Position numbers and translations under genes: made by a program. DNA of 64,000 nt from Chitinophaga ginsengisoli (GTDB lineage Bacteria; Bacteroidota; Bacteroidia; Chitinophagales; Chitinophagaceae): contig NZ_PYGK01000014.1 of the NCBI RefSeq assembly GCF_003014595.1, positions 174,749-238,748 of the forward strand, written 5' to 3'. Shown in pieces: positions 46,701 to 52,900 of this stretch; the first letter of the stretch is position 1; the number at the start of each line of letters is the position of its first letter. Under the pieces are notes generated by a model, which ran no database searches, was not told where the DNA came from, and saw nothing but the letters and a program-made list of their open reading frames with translations.

Positions 46701-47344
46701 TTATGGATGGACTGGAAACGATCAGGAAGATCAGGACAAATTTTGAGGAGCTGGAGAAAGAGCCCGCTATCATACTGCTGCACAGCTCAGCAGACGATGA
46801 GAAGATCATCAGGGCCTGTGAGGAGTTGCACGTCAACCAACGTCTGTTAAAACCTATTAAGATACAGGAAATGTACCATGCCCTATCCCATTTGTTTATC
46901 AAAGACACCACCGAAGTAAAGCGGGCTGAAAGCCGCGAGCACAAGAAGATCAAAGCTAATATCCATATACTGATCGCGGAAGATAATCCGATCAATATGC
47001 TGCTGGCCAGTACTATTATCCGTAAGATCGCCCCTGCTGCGCAGATCGCCGAGGCGAAGAATGGTAAGGAGGCGGTAGAAAGCTGTAAGCAGCACTTGCC
47101 GGATATTATCTTCATGGATATCCAGATGCCTATTGTCAACGGGTATGAGGCTACGCGGATGATCCGGGAGATCAGTCCTCATATTCACATTCCTATTATT
47201 GCGCTGACAGCGGGGAATGTGAAGGGGGAAAGGGAAAAGTGTATAGCGGCGGGTATGGATGATTTTGTTACCAAGCCGTTTGTTGAGAATAACCTTATTG
47301 CTGTTTTTGAAAAGTGGCTGACGTGGAAGTCAGTCAATGTTTAA
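43733..47344 (+). CDS. Cytoplasmic hybrid histidine kinase: GAF-PASx4-HisKA-HATPase-REC-REC
   Basis: 1203 residues without signal peptide or membrane span. GAF at about 20-165 (FPYAVIAVAGDEKQLIVSST), then four PAS/PAC units (LFNLSEGLVCVGSYSG; FFENSLGMMCKHDLQG; ARIGGWEFDLVKQEVFW; VLQSASEVSIIATDHEG), HisKA with H700 (ANMSHEIRTPLNGVIGF), HATPase (DTGIGIH, GTGLGLSI) and two receivers with D985 (ILMDYHMPFMDG) and D1129 (IFMDIQMPIVNG). The first receiver has Lys in RLLKPIK. It probably integrates several cytosolic signals and passes phosphate to an unlinked Hpt protein. Its 3' end overlaps the convergent deaminase gene by 15 bases. Confidence 0.95.
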   Translation: MNENAAPKNEKARLRALKEYGLLQLTPQPALDQFTELATLSCHFPYAVIAVAGDEKQLIVSSTTIPGTQETTFDWGFMQLIMQARAFMAVEDTLLHPILRNNKAVTAAPHIRAFAGCPLIDGNGFILGALYVMHHEAAAITSAEQRALTIIAQNVIAALMAERQNAETQYYAKLFNLSEGLVCVGSYSGRLRRINKAFTTLLGWEEDELTSTSVLELVHPDDVENTAAELDHLRSGLSTINFYNRFRTKNGDYKYIQWIATPEPYTGNIFAIGRDITGEKLKEQELIDNEISARTFFENSLGMMCKHDLQGKLTYVNKASADSVGYSIQELMTMSLYDIIPPEYHNDLDQYLAKIKMKGKVTGLMHTRHKLGNIRIWLFNNILVNDALGNPYVIGNAADITERHELEIDLKRTKEMLERTNQVARIGGWEFDLVKQEVFWSTVTCEIHEVPPDFRPTTENTMVFYAGEYRQQLDAVIDHAIRTGTPWQLELQITTAKGRKMWVRSIGHATFENGICKRLFGTFQDINEKKKATVAIQQSRKLLEDVLQSASEVSIIATDHEGIITLFNKGAEKLLGYGAAEVTGKYSWEILHLPDEISARGKELSALYKTPIEGFRVFTQIPELEGSEGREWTYVRKDGTTTIVSMVVTPIRDNADITGYLGIATDISKRKKAERELKEAKLQAEYASKAKSEFLANMSHEIRTPLNGVIGFTDLLMKTVLNETQQQYASIVNQSGNSLLSIINDILDFSKIEAGKIELDISKCDLLEFSSQASDILSFQAQQKGIEMLLNVSTDLPRFMWADVVRLKQILLNLLSNAVKFTDQGEIELEIRPVGQPKAGMTTIRFQVRDTGIGIHKSKQEKIFEAFLQEDISTTKRYGGTGLGLSISNKLLALMGSQLQLESSPGKGSTFFFEITVKTEDGAPIAWENIDLVKNVLIVDDNEHNRTILRRMLQMKGINSDEASNGIEAFQFLMTKQQYDVILMDYHMPFMDGLETIRKIRTNFEELEKEPAIILLHSSADDEKIIRACEELHVNQRLLKPIKIQEMYHALSHLFIKDTTEVKRAESREHKKIKANIHILIAEDNPINMLLASTIIRKIAPAAQIAEAKNGKEAVESCKQHLPDIIFMDIQMPIVNGYEATRMIREISPHIHIPIIALTAGNVKGEREKCIAAGMDDFVTKPFVENNLIAVFEKWLTWKSVNV

Positions 47345-47773
47345 CGCTTTACATGCTTCTTCCAATACCCCGGTGATGAGTTGCGGCGGAGTTCCCCATT
47401 TTTTTATACCCGTATCTTTTAGAAGCGGATATGCGGAGCTTGCGCCGCCGATATCTCCGGATGTTAATCCCATGACGATCGTCGGTATTCTTGTATGGCG
47501 GATCACGTAAGCACACATGATACAGGGTTCATGTGTGGTGTACATAATACAATCTGATAAGTTCTGCGTATTTAGTAGCGCTGTTGCTTCGCGTATGGCT
47601 TCTATTTCGGCGTGGTAGGTAATATCCCTATGGGTTTTGCCGCCTTCTATGCCTCTGGCGATGATCTCTCCGTTACGGACGAGGATGGCGCCTACCGGGC
47701 TGTCACCACGTTGTTTGGCGGCTCGTGCCAACCCGAGGCATTCTCTCATAAAATATTCGTTGTTAAGATCCAT
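47330..47773 (-). CDS. Nucleoside/guanine deaminase-like protein (CDA fold)
   Basis: 147 residues. The zinc site is visible as HAEIEAI (His ligand and proton-shuttle Glu) and HEPCIMCAYV (two Cys ligands). GDSPVGAILVRNGEIIARG at the N terminus and the short C-terminal helix fit the guanine deaminase/tRNA-adenosine deaminase group; VMGLTSGDIGGASSAYPLLK is less typical of TadA, so a free-base or nucleoside substrate is more likely. It is convergent with the hybrid kinase and has no operon partner. Confidence 0.85.
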   Translation of the reverse strand: MDLNNEYFMRECLGLARAAKQRGDSPVGAILVRNGEIIARGIEGGKTHRDITYHAEIEAIREATALLNTQNLSDCIMYTTHEPCIMCAYVIRHTRIPTIVMGLTSGDIGGASSAYPLLKDTGIKKWGTPPQLITGVLEEACKALNID

Positions 47774-47910
47774 AAGTATCTCTCAGTTCAGGTATGTGCC
47801 TGGCTTCGAATATTAATATTACGACAAAAATTGTCTGGCTTATGCTCAGTATCTGAAACCTTTGTATATTTAACGGATATTTTTTTAAGTTTAACCCGAA
47901 CCCGAAATCT

Positions 47911-49095
47911 ATGAAAAGATTATGTTTTCCCTTTTCCCGGCTACTCTATGTCGTTAGTAGCATCCTATTATTTTCAGCCTGTAGTCATGATGACAATTAT
48001 CCGTACGTTACGGTGACCTCAATTTACCCGGAAGCTGCCGGTGGTGGCGATACCGTTAAAATTTACGGAACGAATTTTCCGGTCATGAAGTCAGGTCTTA
48101 AGGTATCTGTCTCCCTGAATGGCGAAAAGGTGAATGTCATCTCTGCCACTAAGGATAGCGTAGCGGTGGTAATACCCGTAATGGCAGGTTCCGGCGACCT
48201 GACCGTACAGGTAGACAATCACTCTTATTCAAAGCCGTTCACCTACAATTACGTGGCAACAGTCACGACTATAGCGGGAACCGGCGCTGTAGGCAGAGAC
48301 AACGGCGCTGGCAATGCTGCCAGCTTTAATTGTCCGTGGGGTCTTACGGTGGACAGCAGCGATGGCACTTTATATGTGGCCGATTGCTACAACAGGTTGG
48401 TACGCAAGATAGCGATACCTGGTAATACTGTGTCTACTATTCCTATTTCTTACGATGTAGAATTTTATTCTCCGCGTAACATCACGCTGGATCAGCATTC
48501 AAAGCAGCTGTACCTTACAGACTTTAATACGCATGTGATGCGTATAGAACCGGATGGCAGGAATGTACCGATATACCAGGGGGCAATGCCTTTGGCTGGT
48601 ATCGCATTAGGGCCGGATCATCACCTGTATGTAGCCAACACCAACTACGGGTTTATTCTGCGAATGGATACTTCGGGGCATCATGACACTACCTTTGCGT
48701 CTGGTATTACTACGCCTCAAAACATTGTCTTTGATAGATCCGGCACGATGTGGGTGAGTGCATATCCGCATGTCAAGATCACACCGGATGGCCAGATGAC
48801 CTTTCTTCCCCTGGATCCTACTTATGGCGGATGGGAGATTGCGCTCGATCGCAGAGGCAATCTTTATGAGGCCGATCATGTTAATAACAACCTTCGCCTG
48901 ATTGAAAAATCTACGGGAAGAAAGGTGGTTATTGCGGGGAGCGGTACTGCTGCAGATATAGATGGCGTGGGGTTGAATGCTTCTTTTAATGGTCCGCAGG
49001 GGTTGGTGATAGATCGGCATGGGGACTTGTATATAAGTACTTATAATTATGATACGCAGGGTGGGAATAAGATCCGGAAGATTGTAGTGAGATAA
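47911..49095 (+). CDS. Lipoprotein with IPT/TIG domain and NHL repeats
   Basis: 394 residues with a lipoprotein signal (ILLFSAC, Cys24). An IPT/TIG domain spans about 33-110 (TSIYPEAAGGGDTVKIYGTN), followed by NHL-type propeller repeats (TIAGTGAVGRDNGAGNAASF; PWGLTVDSSDGTLYVADCYN; GPQGLVIDRHGDLYISTYN). Such proteins sit on the cell surface or in the periplasm and are often carbohydrate- or protein-binding partners of SusCD systems. No SusCD pair is adjacent here; the next gene on the same strand is 1.8 kb away. Confidence 0.9.
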   Translation: MKRLCFPFSRLLYVVSSILLFSACSHDDNYPYVTVTSIYPEAAGGGDTVKIYGTNFPVMKSGLKVSVSLNGEKVNVISATKDSVAVVIPVMAGSGDLTVQVDNHSYSKPFTYNYVATVTTIAGTGAVGRDNGAGNAASFNCPWGLTVDSSDGTLYVADCYNRLVRKIAIPGNTVSTIPISYDVEFYSPRNITLDQHSKQLYLTDFNTHVMRIEPDGRNVPIYQGAMPLAGIALGPDHHLYVANTNYGFILRMDTSGHHDTTFASGITTPQNIVFDRSGTMWVSAYPHVKITPDGQMTFLPLDPTYGGWEIALDRRGNLYEADHVNNNLRLIEKSTGRKVVIAGSGTAADIDGVGLNASFNGPQGLVIDRHGDLYISTYNYDTQGGNKIRKIVVR

Positions 49096-49122
49096 GGATG
49101 TCTTTGTTTAGCTGAGCGCATT

Positions 49123-49158
49123 GAGGTTGTATCTGTTGATACAGCCTCTTTTTTTTGC
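49123..49158 (+). terminator. Terminator of the IPT/NHL gene, TGTATCA family
   Basis: GAGGTTGTATC, loop TGTT, GATACAGCCTC with one wobble pair, then a long T-run, 28 bases after the stop. Confidence 0.9.
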
Positions 49159-49162
49159 TTTG

Positions 49163-49370
49163 GTGTTGTTGGGGCTTCTTTTTTCCGCTAAGTAGCTCCG
49201 GTTTCAGTATGGGAGTGTTGTTGGGGCTTCTTTTTTCCGCTAAGTAGCTCCGGTTTCAGTATGGGAGTGTTGTTGGGGCTTCTTTTTTCCGCTAAGTAGC
49301 TCCGGTTTCAGTATGGGAGTGTTGTTGGGGCTTCTTTTTTCCGCTAAGTAGCTCCGGTTTCAGTATGGGA
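49163..49370. repeat. Four tandem 52-bp units made from the left end of the fold-back element
   Basis: Units start at 49163, 49215, 49267 and 49319. Each is 22 bases of flank (GTGTTGTTGGGGC... T-run) plus the first 30 bases of the fold-back element (CCGCTAAGTAGCTCCGG...). Units are essentially identical and the fourth continues into the complete element. Confidence 0.95.
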
Positions 49371-49539
49371 TGGCGGTCGGCGCCTCTCTGGAAGGCTATT
49401 GGGCATTGTCAAGCGAATAGGCATTGGATATCTATTGGGCAGCACCGGTCGTGTCGCCGGAGAGCCGAAGGCCCGCCATTCCCATCTGAAACCGCTTGCT
49501 ACTTTCGCTGTCGCTATGGATGGTTAAGTGGCTGGCTTA
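49341..49539. repeat. 200-bp fold-back element, copy B
   Basis: 199 bases that match copy A at 38620-38819 with about 14 differences and one indel, concentrated in the non-pairing middle (AAGCGAATAGG versus AAGCGAGTCGGG). The pairing arms are nearly unchanged, which suggests that folding is maintained. It is in the same orientation as copy A. Confidence 0.85.
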
Positions 49540-49652
49540 TCGAAGTCTTTGATTAATTAAGCCCAGTATTGTAATTAGTGGCCAGGTCTAAATGCTTCAT
49601 TCCTTAAATAGATGGGACCATTTGTATAACGCGTTGCTTAGCCAGACTATGT

Positions 49653-49707
49653 CGTATACATGCCGTATACATGCCGTATACATGCCGTATACATGCCGTA
49701 TACATGA
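49653..49707. repeat. Five 11-bp iterons
   Basis: CGTATACATGC repeats at 49653, 49664, 49675, 49686 and 49697. GTATAC is itself palindromic and the 11-base period is close to one helical turn, as in protein-binding iterons. No replication gene is nearby. Confidence 0.9.
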
Positions 49708-49728
49708 AGTAGCCATGAGGAAGATATG

Positions 49729-49769
49729 AAGAAGACACGGAGAAGACATAAAGAAGACACGGAGAAGAC
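49729..49769. repeat. Purine-rich 22-bp direct repeat
   Basis: AAGAAGACACGGAGAAGAC occurs at 49729 and 49751 in an almost all-purine stretch that follows the 11-bp iterons. Confidence 0.8.
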
Positions 49770-49960
49770 GTGGAGATGAGCTGGTGTTGAGCTGCAGGTG
49801 TGGAATACTGTAAAACTTAATGGGGTGATGTGTGGTGGTGGGATCAGGCAATGGCAGATTTGCTGCAGGACTATGCGGCAGCAGATAAGAGGTATGGGGG
49901 TGGGTTGTTACATTCAATGGATGCTTTACTCATCAAAATAATCACTGAGGCGATGATAGT

Positions 49961-50710
49961 TTATTCCCGTTGGATGAGTGTCTGGTAATTGTGTGCGGGT
50001 GTGAGGTTCTGCCTATTTGCTGTGGGTTGCGGGTAGGTAGGTTTGTTATGGGGAATCTTATCGGGAATCTGTGGTGCTGCCACAGCGACGATATCGGCTG
50101 CCAGGTATTGCCGGTTGCAGGAAGGGCGATCTTCGTGCATGCCTCTTATTTGCATGGTGATTACTAAGGTTCCCTCGCCGGGGACGTTCAGCGGGATGTC
50201 TGCTCCGTCGAAAGGCTGGCGGGGATCTATTGCGATTGTAACCGTTTCTGTGCCGGTGACCTGAGGGGTCAGGAAGTCTATACGTTTAGCGATTACTTTT
50301 ACTTCCAGTGCAGTGATGCCTTTATGATGTGCCAGCGTCTGCTTCGGGATATGTAATGTTTCGTTTCTGAATAGCCTGGGAGCTATAGAAAGGAAACGGT
50401 CTATACCCGTGTGTTGATTGAACCGGAAGCCGGTTATAGCGGCGTTGTTGTTGCCTGCAGCGATGAAGGCTTTATTCAGGCGGTTAATGTGGCCGTCGTC
50501 GCAACGGATGTCCAGGTCAGTGTAAAAGGTGTGACGGATCAGGGCACCCTTTTTACTGGCGATGCCGAAACGCTGCGCCGCAGAGCGGGTAGCGGCGTTC
50601 TGCCGGACGAATTCAGGCATCTTACGCAGGAAGAATTTTCCATTGCGCTCGTAGCCTATGACTTTACCCAGTTTACGGGTAAAAGGGAAAAGAGAATTTT
50701 GTTTTGCCAT
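49961..50710 (-). CDS. Conserved Bacteroidota hypothetical protein
   Basis: 249 residues from the Met at 50710 (MAKQNSLFPFTRKLGKVIGY); 50716 is an alternative. There is no signal peptide. The start with a short beta hairpin (GKVIGYERNGKFFLRK) and a following NAATRSAAQRFGIASKKGAL helix recalls short conserved Chitinophagaceae proteins of 220-260 residues, none with a known function to my knowledge. A later beta-rich domain contains TETVTIAIDPRQPFDGADIP. The C-terminal 30 residues are rich in Pro, Asn and Gln and may be disordered. Confidence 0.6.
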   Translation of the reverse strand: MAKQNSLFPFTRKLGKVIGYERNGKFFLRKMPEFVRQNAATRSAAQRFGIASKKGALIRHTFYTDLDIRCDDGHINRLNKAFIAAGNNNAAITGFRFNQHTGIDRFLSIAPRLFRNETLHIPKQTLAHHKGITALEVKVIAKRIDFLTPQVTGTETVTIAIDPRQPFDGADIPLNVPGEGTLVITMQIRGMHEDRPSCNRQYLAADIVAVAAPQIPDKIPHNKPTYPQPTANRQNLTPAHNYQTLIQRE

Positions 50711-50777
50711 CAGCAATTATTTTGTGAGATATGAATTTAAGATAATTCGTTGGGAGTGATGGGTTTAGAGGGCAAAG

Positions 50778-50812
50778 ATTATCCACAGGTATGGGGTGGT
50801 GATGTGGATAAT
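50778..50812. promoter_or_regulatory. Head-to-head pair of perfect DnaA-box sequences
   Basis: ATTATCCACA at 50778-50787 and its exact reverse complement at 50803-50812, separated by 15 bases. The 9-base core TTATCCACA is the strongest bacterial DnaA box. The pair lies in the 229-base gap between the divergent hypothetical and sigma genes, beside an AT-rich stretch (50880-50930). It may be a DnaA-regulated promoter, an origin-like site, or an operator for another protein. Confidence 0.55.
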
Positions 50813-50939
50813 GGCAGGTAGCATTTATACTTTCCGCCGACGTATACATACACTGAAAAACATTCCTGTTTCATTTGTGTATTATAAAATCCTTACTTTT
50901 TTGCTTAAATTTAAGCCAGGGGGAAATCATTATTGTTTA

Positions 50940-51521
50940 GTGTTGAACGAATTTACACATACCGACGCCGACCAGGAGCTGCTCAGTCTTATCAAAACGG
51001 GATCTGAAACAGCATTCCAGCAATTATTTCAGCGACATTGGGAAAAACTGTACGTGGCAGCCAGTAAGAAATTGGGTGACCAGGAACTGGCACAGGAGCT
51101 TGTGCATGATCTGTTCCTTGACCTCTGGAGACGCCGGGAGGAATTGTCTATTCAGCATCTCCCAGCTTACCTGGGCAAAGCGCTCCAATATCGTATTATA
51201 AATAAACTGATATCCAAAAAGGATAAGTTCTTCTTTGAGTTGCTGGAAAACACTGAAGAATCCCTTTACAAGGCCGATCAGGCGCTGCTGGAAAAAGACC
51301 TTACCTCCCTTATCATTTCATGGGCGGAGATATTGCCCGAAAGGCGACGCCAGATATTTATCCAATATTACCTTCACCACCTCACCACACAGGAAATAGC
51401 CGAAAACCTGCAGATCTCGCAGAAAACCGTACAAAACCAACTCAGCATCTCTGTACAGGACCTCAGAGCTCATTTCGGACATTTACTCGCACTGCTCATC
51501 CTCCTGGATGAAACTTTATAG
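50940..51521 (+). CDS. ECF-family RNA polymerase sigma factor
   Basis: 193 residues if translation begins at the GTG at 50940 (or TTG at 50943). Region 2 begins within 15 residues of this point (DQELLSLIKTGSETAFQQLF), there is no internal Met before it, and the longer in-frame extension to 50796 does not look coding. Region 2: ELAQELVHDLFLDLWRRREE; region 4: LPERRRQIFIQYYLHHLTTQ and EIAENLQISQKTVQNQLSIS, an intact HTH. It should direct transcription of the FecR-SusCD operon that follows by 97 bases. Confidence 0.93.
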   Translation: MLNEFTHTDADQELLSLIKTGSETAFQQLFQRHWEKLYVAASKKLGDQELAQELVHDLFLDLWRRREELSIQHLPAYLGKALQYRIINKLISKKDKFFFELLENTEESLYKADQALLEKDLTSLIISWAEILPERRRQIFIQYYLHHLTTQEIAENLQISQKTVQNQLSISVQDLRAHFGHLLALLILLDETL

Positions 51522-51618
51522 CACAGCAGACAGGGATTCAAAACTTTTTTAAAAAAAAGTGCCCCAAGGACGGGAAAGCGTTCTCCTTTTCCTGACTATA
51601 GTATTAAAGCCACCTGCT

Positions 51619-52773
51619 ATGTACGATTCCGGCAAGGACCAAGGTCACTTTTTCAAGCTGCTCGCCAGGTATAACGAAGGGAAAGCATCCCCTGCGGAAG
51701 CGGCGTTTGTGGAACGTTACCTGGAACTGCTGGACTACAGGGACAAGGACATACTGAAAGATTTTGAGCAACAAAAAGAGCAGATCGCTGCCAAACTGGA
51801 ACAACAGCTTTTGCTCAGCATCCGGCAGAAACCGGTAGTACGGCGTATTTCTCCTATACGCCGGTGGGTACCTGCAGCGGCAGCGGTATTATTATTACTG
51901 GGGGGCAGCGCGTATTATCTGCTACGCCAGCCACATACACATCAACAACAGCAGTTAGCGCAGCATACAGACATTCTGCCGGGTAAAACAGGCGCCATCC
52001 TTACCCTGGCCGATGGTAGTGAAATTGTGCTGGACAGTGCAAGAAACGGCGTCATCGCTGTGCAGGGCAACACTGCTGTTCAACTCCAAAATGGAACTGT
52101 ATCTTATGATAATACCCGAACCGGCAGTAAAATGTCACCGGTGGCTTATAATACCATCAGCACGCCGAAGGGACGGCAATACCAGCTGATATTGCCTGAT
52201 GGTTCAAAAGTATGGATGAATGCTGCCAGCAGCCTTACCTACCCTACTACTTTCAAAGGCAGGGAAAGAACGGTACATGTGAAAGGCGAGGCTTACTTTG
52301 AGGTGGCCGCCAACGCCCACCAACCATTTAAAGTGATTGTCAATGATGTTACCAGCATAGATGTGTTAGGAACCAATTTCAATATCAACGCTTACAATGA
52401 TGAACCGAATATTCGCACAACACTGTTACAGGGAGCGGTACGAGTGACTTATCGCCAGACATCACAGCTGCTTAAACCAGGGCAGGAAGCACGGATCAAT
52501 CAGCAGATCCATCTAGTGCCCGATGCAGACGTCAATAACGCAGTAGCCTGGAAAGACGGCATATTTGCCTTTGACGATGCTGATCTGCCGGCGGTTATGC
52601 GGCAACTGGCGCGCTGGTACAATATAGAGGTGAGTTACGAAGGAAAGATACCGGATGCCACCTTTACGGGGGAAATAGATAAGAGCCTCACTTTATCGCA
52701 GGTGCTCGAGGGATTGTCAACTACAAGAATCAACTATAAAATCGAGGGAAACAGATTAATTATCCGGCAGTAA
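51619..52773 (+). CDS. FecR-family anti-sigma factor
   Basis: 384 residues from the ATG at 51619. Cytoplasmic N-terminal part, membrane helix at about 84-102 (VPAAAAVLLLLGGSAYYLL), FecR domain (ISTPKGRQYQLILPDGSKVW; VKGEAYFEVAANAHQPFKVI; VLGTNFNINAYNDEPN) and a C-terminal STN-contact domain (ARWYNIEVSYEGKIPDATFT). Partner of the upstream sigma factor and the downstream STN-SusC. Confidence 0.96.
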   Translation: MYDSGKDQGHFFKLLARYNEGKASPAEAAFVERYLELLDYRDKDILKDFEQQKEQIAAKLEQQLLLSIRQKPVVRRISPIRRWVPAAAAVLLLLGGSAYYLLRQPHTHQQQQLAQHTDILPGKTGAILTLADGSEIVLDSARNGVIAVQGNTAVQLQNGTVSYDNTRTGSKMSPVAYNTISTPKGRQYQLILPDGSKVWMNAASSLTYPTTFKGRERTVHVKGEAYFEVAANAHQPFKVIVNDVTSIDVLGTNFNINAYNDEPNIRTTLLQGAVRVTYRQTSQLLKPGQEARINQQIHLVPDADVNNAVAWKDGIFAFDDADLPAVMRQLARWYNIEVSYEGKIPDATFTGEIDKSLTLSQVLEGLSTTRINYKIEGNRLIIRQ

Positions 52774-52816
52774 TTATCCGGCAGTAAAAAGAACCAAAAT
52801 CGCATGAACTAAATGA

Positions 52817-52856
52817 AAAAACCGGGTGCAAAGATTGGCGTCCTACCCCCGGTTTT
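52817..52856 (+). promoter_or_regulatory. Hairpin between FecR and SusC genes, possible attenuator
   Basis: AAAACCGGG at 52817 pairs with CCCGGTTTT at 52848 (9 bp, 22-base loop). It lies in the 127-base FecR-SusC gap and is followed by CGTTTAAG, a weak T-run. It could partly terminate transcription, so that SusC is transcribed mainly from its own promoter. Confidence 0.5.
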
Positions 52857-52900
52857 CGTTTAAGTCTGGCTTATTACTAAACATTAAACGTTGCAAATGT

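Larger units (their letters stand above)
49096..49960. other. Repeat-rich gene-free region
   Basis: 865 bases between convergent genes. It holds a terminator (49123), a 4x52-bp tandem repeat (49163-49370) that runs into fold-back element copy B (49341-49539), five 11-bp iterons (49653-49707), a purine-rich 22-bp direct repeat (49729-49769) and about 190 bases with nothing recognised. Confidence 0.8.

Noticed and set aside
49597..49917. 106-codon minus-strand frame over the iterons
   Set aside because: It consists of translated simple repeats and shows no domain, start context or neighbours that support it.
50778..50812. Chromosomal origin of replication
   Set aside because: Only two exact boxes, no dnaA, dnaN or par genes nearby and no visible box cluster; kept only as a candidate DnaA-binding site.
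50796..50939. Longer N terminus of the ECF sigma factor
   Set aside because: The added residues are not sigma-like and would span the AT-rich promoter-like stretch.
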